DNA of 32,867 nt from a virus. The notes under the pieces are model-generated. The model made no database searches, was not told the DNA's origin, and saw only the letters and a program-made list of their open reading frames with translations. Of this stretch, positions 1 to 6,564 are shown one piece after another; position 1 is the stretch's first letter, and each line of letters begins with the position of its first letter. The translations under genes and the position numbers were made by a program. Location: positions 1-32,867 of IMG/VR virus record IMGVR_UViG_3300008261_000086; one strand, given 5' to 3'.

Positions 1-1
1 G

Positions 2-238
2 GCGACGTTTAGCGAGGACAAGTTCTTTGAGAACCTCCGCGCATCGCATCCGTACCTTTTCGGTGAGACTGTGGTGCCTGCTACGACGGGTACTGGCGTG
101 GGCGCTGCCCCATCGGCACCCAAGGCCAGCACTGTGCAGGCAGCGCAAGGAGCGGCAGGCAAGGTTGATGCCCGTTCCTTGAGCGCAGATGAGTTCCAGA
201 AGCTGATGCGGGCACGCGGCTTGTCCGCGATTGCCTAA
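2..238 (+). CDS. C-terminal end of a scaffold-like head protein (5' partial)
   Basis: An open frame enters the window at base 2 and ends at TAA 236-238, giving the last 78 residues of a protein whose start lies outside. The visible part has a low-complexity Ala/Gly/Pro/Thr linker in the middle and a charged, helix-prone end with the segment SADEFQKLMRARGLSAIA. It sits directly upstream of the major capsid gene, the usual position of a scaffolding protein, or of a protease-scaffold fusion, in tailed phages. The linker followed by a short helical tail fits a scaffold C-terminus that contacts the coat protein, but no diagnostic motif is visible. The role is inferred from position. A capsid decoration protein is an alternative. 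Confidence 0.6.
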   Translation, partial: ATFSEDKFFENLRASHPYLFGETVVPATTGTGVGAAPSAPKASTVQAAQGAAGKVDARSLSADEFQKLMRARGLSAIA

Positions 239-248
239 AACGACTGAG

Positions 249-272
249 CGCCAGTTGAGTGGTCAATTGGCG
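249..272 (+). promoter_or_regulatory. Stem-loop in the leader of the major capsid gene
   Basis: Bases 249-258 (CGCCAGTTGA) pair with 263-272 (TCAATTGGCG) in a 10-bp stem with one G-U pair and a GTGG tetraloop. It lies between the upstream stop codon and the AAGGAG ribosome binding site of the capsid gene at about 277-282. There is no U-tract, so it is not a typical intrinsic terminator. It could protect a 5' end after mRNA processing or influence capsid translation. The function is inferred. Confidence 0.5.
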
Positions 273-290
273 AACCAAGGAGACTGACAG

Positions 291-1524
291 ATGGCAGATT
301 TTTCGACCATCCTGCAAACGCCTGAGATTCGGGCGCTTGTTCAGGAGAACATCCTTGAGCGTGCGTTCCACGACGCTCTCTTCCCCCGCCTGCTGTTCCG
401 TGGCGAGGCCACTGCCCAGATTTGGCCGGCCAACGTCGGTGACAGCATGGTCTTCACGGGCGTCGGCCTTGTGAAGCCCAAGATGAAGCCGCTGGTTCCG
501 GGTTCTGATCCGGCGCCTTCGACCTATCAGGCCGAGCAGTGGACCGCGACGCTTCAGCAGTACGCTGACAGCATCGACACCCACATGCCGACCAGCATCA
601 CGGCGATTGCGAACCTGTTCCTCCGCAATGCCGCGCAGCTTGGTATGTCGGCGGGTCAGGCTCTCAACCGCATCGTGCGCGATCGTATGTATAACGCGGC
701 TGAGTCGGGCTGGACCGTTGCCGATGGCAACCAGGCTGCGGTGACCGTGCTGCGCGTGAAGCGCCTCAACGGCTTCACCCGCGCTCGTCGCCCCGACCTG
801 CCGACCGGCAGCGCGGTGCGTTTCGACACCGTTTCGACCAACAACCCCCTGCCGATCACCATCTTCGACAGCGGTCTTGCGGCTCCTGTGACCCGTCAGG
901 TCATTGGTTACTCGCCGGACGCTCCGGGTGATGAGGTCGGCCCCGGCACCCTGACCCTGTCGGGCGGCGCCGTGACCGTGTCGGATCGTGACTACGTCTA
1001 CTCTGCTGACCGCACCTACATCGTGCGCGTTGGTGGCGGCAACAGCGTCAACGACATCGGCTCCAACGACACAGTTCGCCCTTGGCGAGTTGCTCAACAC
1101 CGTGTTCTTCCGTAACTCGGAGTGCCCGGTTCCTGAGACCGTTGATGGTGGCCAGACTGCGACCTTCTCGCAGGAAGACCCCTTCGCTGGCGAACTCTAC
1201 AACGACGGCACCACCGCTGGCGTGAAGGTTCACCGTGCGCTGTTCTCTGGCCAGGGTGGTATCTACGAGTACTATCAGGACATGGGCGGGCTGCTTACGG
1301 ACGCTGGCATCACCGGCAAGGTGGGCGAGCCCCGCGTCACGAACAACAGCATTGAGGTCTTCACCGACCGCATCCAGCTGATCCTCCGTTCGCCGCTGAA
1401 CCGCCTCCAGGATCTGGTTTCGACCAGCTGGAAGTTCATCGGTGATTGGCCGGTTCGCACCGACGCCACCACTGGCGACGCAGCGCGTTATAAGCGCTTC
1501 GCGGTTGTGATGTCGGGCGAGTAA
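291..1524 (+). CDS. Major capsid protein, reading frame disrupted near base 1071
   Basis: This is the main head shell protein, probably HK97-fold. The first part reads from ATG 291 (AAGGAG upstream) for about 260 residues, then continues in the +1 frame from about base 1072 to the stop at 1524. Reading through the switch gives about 410 residues, a normal coat size. Residues 1-150 form a charged helical N-arm and a region rich in Ala, Gln and Arg (for example TAIANLFLRNAAQLGMSAG). The second frame contains FALGELLNTVFFRN and ends in LQDLVSTSWKFIGDW and RYKRFAVVMSGE. Without the switch the first frame ends at 1115 with the unrelated tail VRPWRVAQHRVLP. No slippery sequence is seen at the junction, so a 1-base insertion or 2-base deletion (real or an assembly error) is more likely than programmed shifting. 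Position after the scaffold-like gene and before the neck genes supports the call. Confidence 0.75.
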
Positions 1525-1534
1525 AGCCTAGAGT

Positions 1535-1936
1535 GCAGGGCGCCTTGCTTGAAGTAGATGCGGGCGCCCTGCCTTACGCTTGACATCGTTTCACCTCACC
1601 CGCGATGCGGGTTTATGTATGGGACACGACCGTCCCGTCTTGAGGTGATCCCGGATACCTGGTCACCTGTGGTGGCCCTTGTCATGGTTCCGGGTTTTAC
1701 CGACCACATAGTGTGTCGGTGTATGGGGCAAACCCAGCGTTTTTACGCTTGGAACCGCCCCGCCTTGCGGTGATAGGACTCGCTCGCCTTCATGGCTCGT
1801 CGTTTGTCCTATCGGCTTTGTCTGCGGGGCCGGTCTTGTTCGGGCTGCTACCGCCGTCACGGGGTCGGATAACCCCGGTTAATCGCAGCCCTTCGTTATG
1901 ACCGGCCCCGCGCCGCGCTTTCCCTGACCCAAGGGA
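1535..1936 (+). ncRNA. Candidate structured RNA downstream of the major capsid gene
   Basis: About 400 nt without a convincing gene, filled with inverted repeats. Perfect or near-perfect stems seen by eye: 1535-1544/1563-1572 (10 bp); 1591-1598/1641-1648 (8 bp) enclosing 1599-1603/1607-1611 and 1619-1625/1632-1638, a three-way junction; 1650-1655/1689-1694 enclosing 1661-1667/1671-1677; 1699-1704/1715-1720; 1725-1729/1757-1761 enclosing 1736-1740/1745-1749; 1772-1779/1806-1813 (8 bp); 1824-1835/1900-1911 (12 bp) enclosing 1842-1848/1885-1891 (7 bp) and 1860-1865/1872-1877; and 1921-1925/1932-1936. Several stems contain G-U pairs, which is expected of RNA rather than of DNA-level palindromes. 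No tRNA or other RNA family is recognised. It may be part of the capsid mRNA 3' region or a separate transcript. Confidence 0.6.
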
Positions 1937-1948
1937 CGGAGATTTTCA

Positions 1949-2263
1949 ATGGCACGCAGGCGCAAGGATCAAGCATCGCTGGACATGGTGGAGGCTGTGG
2001 AGCCTGCCATTGTGGACGCTGCTGAAGTTGCTGCACCTTCGGTTGAGGCAGATGTGCTTCCCGGTGGCGTGGAGGATCAGGAGGAGGCTTCTGTTGAGAT
2101 TGCCAACCCCACTAAGTGGTTGGTGTTGGAAGACCAAACGGTTTCTCTGTTTGGTCAGATGACACTTTTGCCTGCCGGTACGGTTGTTTCCGTGGCCTCC
2201 TATGGTCCAAGCGGAATCAAGCGTATTATGGAGCAGGGTGTGCTGCTAGAGCCGGTGGCTTAA
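1949..2263 (+). CDS. Small acidic protein of the head region, function unknown
   Basis: A 104-residue protein starting at ATG 1949, preceded by a GGAG ribosome binding site at about 1938-1941. It begins with a basic stretch (MARRRKDQ), continues with a long acidic Ala/Val/Glu-rich segment likely to be disordered (residues 10-50), and ends in a compact part with WLVLEDQTVSLFGQMTLLPA and YGPSGIKRIMEQGV. The Gly/Pro-rich second half suggests a small beta fold. It is the first gene after the structured RNA stretch and lies between the capsid and neck genes, where head-completion or decoration proteins are often encoded. I do not recognise the family. A minor head protein or capsid accessory factor is an inference from position only. 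Confidence 0.65.
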   Translation: MARRRKDQASLDMVEAVEPAIVDAAEVAAPSVEADVLPGGVEDQEEASVEIANPTKWLVLEDQTVSLFGQMTLLPAGTVVSVASYGPSGIKRIMEQGVLLEPVA

Positions 2264-2288
2264 AGAGCAGACGCACCGGAGGCGGGCC

Positions 2289-2696
2289 ATGGCATTTACC
2301 GACGAGGAAAAGCAACGCATTCGCTATCACCTCGGCTTCAACTCTGTGGCACCTGCCAGCGGCATTTCGTTCGGCATCGCTCGTCCTATTCAGACACTGT
2401 TCTTGATTGAGCAGGCTATGAACCTCCTCTTGCCAGTGGCAGAGGACAAGGTTCGCTCCATCTTGGGTATTTTGGATGGTATTGAGTGTCGTCTTGTGGA
2501 CGCCCAAGACCGCTTGGCCGCTCAAAGCCTCGACAACCTGACCATGCGGCGGGACGAAACGGACGCACTGGAAGCAGAGTATTACCGTTGGGGCGGGCGT
2601 CTGGCCGACATCTTCGGTGTGCCTTTCTACGCCTACAGCAACCGCTACAAGCACCATGGCAAGAGCTACGCAGGCTCTATTCCGGTGAGGAACTAA
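2289..2696 (+). CDS. Putative head-tail connector (head completion) protein
   Basis: A 135-residue, mainly helical protein starting at ATG 2289 with GGAGG at 2278-2282. It opens with TDEEKQRIRYHLGF, followed by a hydrophobic helix around residues 30-45 (IQTLFLIEQAMNLLLPVAED), a long helix with ILDGIECRLVDAQDRLAAQ, and ends in Tyr-rich sequence (YYRWGGRLADIFGVPFYAYSNRY). Small, all-helical proteins encoded two or three genes after the coat protein are commonly adaptor proteins that extend the portal, such as the gp6/gp15-type connectors. The order capsid, small proteins, HK97 gp10-like, terminator-like, sheath supports this. The assignment rests on size, helical character and position, and no signature motif is seen. 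Confidence 0.6.
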   Translation: MAFTDEEKQRIRYHLGFNSVAPASGISFGIARPIQTLFLIEQAMNLLLPVAEDKVRSILGILDGIECRLVDAQDRLAAQSLDNLTMRRDETDALEAEYYRWGGRLADIFGVPFYAYSNRYKHHGKSYAGSIPVRN

Positions 2697-2699
2697 GCC

Positions 2700-3251
2700 A
2701 TGAGCGCGTGTGGTGGCGGTCCCCGCTTCACTCAGTTGAACGGGCTGGACCTGTCACGCACGCTGGCACGTCGTCTGATTTCTACCGTGGACACCCTGCG
2801 CGACTTGAGCACCCGCTTTGGCCTGCGGCCCTACGAAGTTCGCATGGTTCGCACCAAGTGGAGCGGTGGCGAGCGGGGCATTGGCCAAGAGTTTGTGGTC
2901 TTTGACGAGCCGATCCTGCCTACTCCACTCATTCTGGGGTTGGATGGTGTGACTCGTATCGTTCAGCCGGTGGGTTTGGACGAGATTGGTGGATGCCAGT
3001 TAACGCAGGTATCGGGCCGCTACGCAGAGGGGTTCCTGACCGGCAACGACTCAGACGGCAACCCGCTCGACCCAGACGTGCAGTACTACTTTGAGGTTGT
3101 GTTTCCGACACCTGGTAGCGTGTCGGATGGCGCTCCTCGTCGTCGTTTTTACGCTTCTAACGCGCCTACCTATGACGCGGGCAACTTTGAGTGGCGTGTG
3201 AACTTGCAGCGGTCGCACAGCGATAGGCGCAACGACGGGAGCCCCTACTAA
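2700..3251 (+). CDS. Neck-region virion protein of unknown function
   Basis: A 183-residue protein from ATG 2700. The GTGAGG used for ribosome binding lies inside the end of the upstream gene, so the two are translationally close. The N-terminus is helical (LDLSRTLARRLISTVDTLRDL), followed by beta-rich sequence with a repeated 'x-FDEPILPTPLILGLDGVTR' type pattern and PDVQYYFEVVFPTPGS. The C-terminus is basic and polar (NLQRSHSDRRNDGSPY). Its stop codon overlaps the next start (TAATG at 3248-3252), which suggests coupled translation. No family is recognised. Its place among the head-completion genes suggests a structural or assembly part of the neck. This is inference. Confidence 0.6.
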   Translation: MSACGGGPRFTQLNGLDLSRTLARRLISTVDTLRDLSTRFGLRPYEVRMVRTKWSGGERGIGQEFVVFDEPILPTPLILGLDGVTRIVQPVGLDEIGGCQLTQVSGRYAEGFLTGNDSDGNPLDPDVQYYFEVVFPTPGSVSDGAPRRRFYASNAPTYDAGNFEWRVNLQRSHSDRRNDGSPY

Positions 3252-3829
3252 TGGCTCGCCGCATCATCGACATGCGGACCGTTGAGCGGGTGCCCTCACA
3301 CTTGGAGCGGTATCAGCGCATTTTCATGCAAGAAGCCTATCGTGGACTGCGCGCGGTGGAGTTTTTTGCAGTAGCGACCATGCGTTATGCAGTCATGTCT
3401 GCACCGCCCACCAGCGTTGCGAACATGCAAAGCCGTCGCAAAAATGCTCCAGCAATTGTGGCTAAACCAGGTGCTATTGCCACAGGTGCGTATCGCGACG
3501 ATTGGCGAGCCAAGCGTAGAACACAGAACGGCTCAATTGGTGTTTTGGTTTACAACACCAAGATATACGCCCCTAACATTGAGTACGGACGTCGCCCAGG
3601 CCGAATGCCGCCTGTGACGGCTATTCGCAAGTGGTTGCAGGTGAAGTTCTCCCTTCCTTACCGACGCGCAAAGCGCCTTGCGTGGCCTATTGCGGGTGCT
3701 ATCAAGAAAAACGGCATTCGCGGTCGCAAGATTATGACCGCTGAACGCACAGAAGTCTCGTTTCGGTATCACATGGAAGAAACAGCCGTTAAGGCGCAGA
3801 CTCGCGCTCTTCGGAGGGCATTCCGATGA
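3251..3829 (+). CDS. HK97 gp10-like neck/tail completion protein
   Basis: A strongly basic 192-residue protein starting at ATG 3251, overlapping the previous stop by one base. It has an N-terminal helical part (VERYQ-type helices with residues HLERYQRIFMQEAYRGL), then APAIVAKPGAIATGAYRDDWRAK, and the segment YAPNIEYGRRPGRMPPVTAIR followed by KWLQVKF. A run ending in 'xYAPxIEyG' plus a Pro/Arg loop and a W-containing helix is typical of the HK97 gp10-like family, small proteins that help finish the head-tail joint or tail. It sits between the connector candidate and a tail-terminator-like gene, which fits. The C-terminal 40 residues are Arg/Lys rich. Confidence in the family is moderate since the call is from motif memory. 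Confidence 0.65.
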   Translation: MARRIIDMRTVERVPSHLERYQRIFMQEAYRGLRAVEFFAVATMRYAVMSAPPTSVANMQSRRKNAPAIVAKPGAIATGAYRDDWRAKRRTQNGSIGVLVYNTKIYAPNIEYGRRPGRMPPVTAIRKWLQVKFSLPYRRAKRLAWPIAGAIKKNGIRGRKIMTAERTEVSFRYHMEETAVKAQTRALRRAFR

Positions 3830-4545
3830 GTGTATGCTGCCCTACCTGTGGCGCTCCAGCCCCCAACCCTATTCAGTCGACACGCAATAGCGTTCAGTTG
3901 AAGCCAGGCGCCCGTTCCAGTGCAAGTCTTGTGAGAGAGCCTGATACGGCCCCACAACTGACCGGCTACCGTGAAACCGACGTACACACGGCCTTGGCGC
4001 GGGGATTGGCTGAGTACCTAGCCCAGCAGTCGATTGAGGTTAGCGGGCGTAAGTTGCAGCTAACCACCTACACGACTTGGGCAGAGCCAGAGGACGCCAT
4101 CCGTTATCCAGCGGCTGCGGTTGGAGCGGCTGCTGGAGCCTATGATCGTGGCTTTACGCCGCAGTTGATCCAGACCGTAGACAAGAAGACGCGGCTGGTG
4201 GCTTTTTCGGAGTTCGCACAAGAGTTGAACGTGGAGGTTTGGGCAACCGATCCAAGGGAGCGGTCCTACCTCACGGCTATGGTCGAAGAGGCCCTAAATC
4301 CTGTAGAATGGATGTACGGGATGCGGCTGCTTTTGCCGTTTTACCATGGGGCTTGTGCTACCTACGAGTTGTTGACAAGCCAGTACCTTGACAGTAGCGA
4401 AGACGCGATGGCGAAGTACCGTCGCGTACAGTTTACCCTCAACGGGAACGTAACGGCTTACAGGCTGCTTGACTTCCCTGACGCAAACCCACGGCTGCGG
4501 TTGGACGTTAACGACACTTCCGTGGTACTCACATCCGAAAGTTAG
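3826..4545 (+). CDS. Putative tail terminator / neck protein with N-terminal Cys motif
   Basis: A 239-residue protein that starts at ATG 3826 and overlaps the previous gene by four bases (ATGA), with GGAGG just upstream. Residues 5-8 are CPTC, preceded by another Cys, which could bind a metal. A polar linker follows to residue about 40. The main domain (about 45-200) contains the alternating strand-helix pattern LQLTTYTTWAEPEDAIRYP and TRLVAFSEFAQELNVEVWATD, then RSYLTAMVEEALNP. The pattern 'x-VEVWA-D-RER-x-MVEE-L-NP' resembles tail terminator proteins that cap the tail tube at the head end. It directly precedes the sheath gene, the usual place for a terminator in contractile phages. The Cys motif is not usual for that family. 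Confidence 0.55.
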   Translation: MSVCCPTCGAPAPNPIQSTRNSVQLKPGARSSASLVREPDTAPQLTGYRETDVHTALARGLAEYLAQQSIEVSGRKLQLTTYTTWAEPEDAIRYPAAAVGAAAGAYDRGFTPQLIQTVDKKTRLVAFSEFAQELNVEVWATDPRERSYLTAMVEEALNPVEWMYGMRLLLPFYHGACATYELLTSQYLDSSEDAMAKYRRVQFTLNGNVTAYRLLDFPDANPRLRLDVNDTSVVLTSES

Positions 4546-4557
4546 GAGGCATTCCTT

Positions 4558-6513
4558 ATGAGCTTCATTCGCCGTTACGGTTCCTTCCCGTCCTCGCAGG
4601 TCATCAACCAGATCGAGGGCGTTGTCATTGTTGACCTTCCGCCGCCGTCCACCATTGAAGGTGTGAGCACTGGCGTTGTGGGCGTTGTTGGCGAGTTCGC
4701 TGACTTTACCTATGCCGTGAACGTGGACGGTCAGGGCAACGTGACCACCAAGCCGCAGCCTGTCGAGGTGACCTCGGCGCAGGACATGGTCAACAAGGTG
4801 GGCGGGTTTGACGCCACTCTGGGTGACTTTGGCGGCGATGACGGTAGCGGTTTTGCCACTGTGGCGAACAAGCGGTTTAGCCGCCTTGTGATCTGTCCGG
4901 TGAACTTGGCCTCGTCCAAGGGCACGCGCTTGTGGCGCGAACTGCCCACCAACACTGTGAATGCCGCTCCTGTCGTGCCGATGCAGGCCGTTACTGTGGC
5001 TGCGGGCACTGAGTTCAAGAGTGGTGCCAACCGCGTGAAGCTGGGCAAGCAGTTCACCTTTACGGGTGACATTGCCTACCTGTCTCGCACCACCGGACAG
5101 CAGAACGCCAGTGGCTCTGGCGCACAGGCTGTGTTTCAAGATGCTGGTGGCGACTTCGTCAACAGGGGCGTTAAGGTTGGCGATGCGCTGGTTGTGGGCA
5201 TCATTGGCACCTCGACCGATCCCGGCACTTACCGCATCATCGGTGTGACGGCCACGACCCTGACCGTTGAGGCCCTTGACGGTGCTGATTTCACTTGGAC
5301 GGGAGAGTCTGCTCTTCCGTACCGCGTGCATCCCGCAGCCTCGTTTGACTCTGGCGACGGGTTGTACGATGACGTGACCAACTACCTCCTGCCTGCACGT
5401 CCCTTGGATGCGACGATTACGCAGGGTAGCGCGCTGGCTGCTACGGATGCAGCACCTGCGGCAACGGAAAACACTTGGAGCCCGCTCAGTGGCCTGACGC
5501 TGGCCATCATGCCTGGCGTGGGCAACGACCTTGTCTACACGGCAGCGGTGCAGGCCCCCAACGCCCTGACCAACTCCACGCTTGAGGCTCTGTACACGAC
5601 TGCATTTGAGTCGCTGCTGGCAGATGCCTACCCGGCACGGGACATCTCCATCCTTGTTGCTGCGCGTACCAGCAACAACATCCGGTCGGAGATGAAGCAG
5701 CACGTCCTGTCGGCCTCTTCGCAGGGCAAGGGGCGCATGGCAGTGCTCGCGCCTGCGGTGTCGATGGTGACTGAGTCCATCGCTCTGGGTGATGCAGCCC
5801 CGGGCGTTGGCGCTACCCGCGACGAGCGCGTCATCTACTGCTGGCCCGGTGTGCAGACCAGCATCACGGATACGGTGGGCACCTCGCTCAAGTTGGCCAA
5901 CGGTACTTACAACCGTGGCAGCGGTATTGTTGACGTGCGCGCTGATGCCTTCATGGCCAGCATTCTGAGCAACCTTGCCGCAGAGCGGAACCCCGGTCAG
6001 GCCACTGATCCGGTGCCGTTGTGCCTCTCGCCCGTCCTTGGGTTCCAATCGGGCCTGCCCAACGACTTCAGCATGACGGACTATATCCTGTTCCGTCAGA
6101 ATGGCATTGCGGCCATTCGCTTTGATCGGACGGCAGGAACCGTGTTCCAGAGCGGCATCACCACCGCACTGTCTTCGGGACAGAAGAACATCAACCGCCG
6201 CCGCATGGCTGACGAGATTCAAGACTCGCTGGCAGCGATCTATGAGCGGTTCAGCAAGCTCCCGCTGACCGTGGCGCTCAAGGACGCGATCAACGCTGAG
6301 ACTGTTGCCTACCTGAGCAACCTTGTGTCGCTCAACAACCCCGCAGCCCAGCGTATTGCGGCCTACAGCGTTGACAGCAAGAGCGGAAACACGCCGCAAC
6401 TGAACGCTGCTGGTATCTACGTTGTGATCGTTCGGGTGCAGATGCTGGCTACGGCAGACGTGATCGTCCTCCAAGCGGAGGTCGGTCCCAACGTCAACAT
6501 CTCGACCACCTAA
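4558..6513 (+). CDS. Tail sheath protein
   Basis: A 651-residue contractile tail sheath subunit, starting at ATG 4558 behind a strong AGGAGG. The N-terminus (residues 1-60) has the typical sheath arm with 'PSTIEGVSTGVVGVVGEFADF', which marks the first strand of the sheath core. The middle carries insert domains with long Ala/Thr/Gly beta-rich sequence (residues about 120-300). The C-terminal half contains FESLLADAYPARDISILVAAR, the MAVLAPAVS strand, and the end domain RQNGIAAIRFDRTAGTVFQSGITT, NINRRRMADEIQDSLAAIYERFSKLP and PQLNAAGIYVVIVRVQML. The C-terminal 'N-RR-xx-DxI-x-L' segment is a hallmark of sheath proteins. It is larger than many sheaths (about 400-500 residues), consistent with surface insertions. 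Unusually, the tail tube gene is not next to it but about 18 kb downstream. Confidence 0.92.
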   Translation: MSFIRRYGSFPSSQVINQIEGVVIVDLPPPSTIEGVSTGVVGVVGEFADFTYAVNVDGQGNVTTKPQPVEVTSAQDMVNKVGGFDATLGDFGGDDGSGFATVANKRFSRLVICPVNLASSKGTRLWRELPTNTVNAAPVVPMQAVTVAAGTEFKSGANRVKLGKQFTFTGDIAYLSRTTGQQNASGSGAQAVFQDAGGDFVNRGVKVGDALVVGIIGTSTDPGTYRIIGVTATTLTVEALDGADFTWTGESALPYRVHPAASFDSGDGLYDDVTNYLLPARPLDATITQGSALAATDAAPAATENTWSPLSGLTLAIMPGVGNDLVYTAAVQAPNALTNSTLEALYTTAFESLLADAYPARDISILVAARTSNNIRSEMKQHVLSASSQGKGRMAVLAPAVSMVTESIALGDAAPGVGATRDERVIYCWPGVQTSITDTVGTSLKLANGTYNRGSGIVDVRADAFMASILSNLAAERNPGQATDPVPLCLSPVLGFQSGLPNDFSMTDYILFRQNGIAAIRFDRTAGTVFQSGITTALSSGQKNINRRRMADEIQDSLAAIYERFSKLPLTVALKDAINAETVAYLSNLVSLNNPAAQRIAAYSVDSKSGNTPQLNAAGIYVVIVRVQMLATADVIVLQAEVGPNVNISTT

Positions 6514-6516
6514 CCG

Positions 6517-6559
6517 AAAGCCTGACTTCCGTTCAATCCGCAGCCTGTTGTGAGGCTTT
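6517..6559 (+). promoter_or_regulatory. Alternative hairpins covering the ribosome binding site of the giant fibre gene
   Basis: AAAGCCT at 6517-6523 can pair with AGGCTTT at 6553-6559. In competition, AGCCT at 6542-6546 pairs with AGGCT at 6553-6557 around a 6-nt loop. The right arm overlaps TGAGG (6551-6555), the only candidate Shine-Dalgarno sequence for ATG 6565. Both folds would hide it, so translation of the very large fibre protein may be damped. The pairing is seen and the effect is inferred. Confidence 0.4.
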
Positions 6560-6564
6560 AGAAA

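Noticed and set aside
1060-1090. Intron, intein or mobile insertion as the cause of the capsid frame break
   Set aside because: The two coding parts abut with a difference of one or two bases, so there is no room for an inserted element.
1558-1773. A 71-residue plus-strand frame within the gap after the capsid gene
   Set aside because: It has no ribosome binding site, its composition is unlike its neighbours, and it overlaps several strong stems that better explain the region.
4294-6474. A 726-residue open frame on the minus strand opposite the sheath gene
   Set aside because: It lies wholly opposite the clear sheath gene, is rich in His/Arg/Val as expected for a shadow of GC-rich code, and has no recognisable domain or ribosome binding site.
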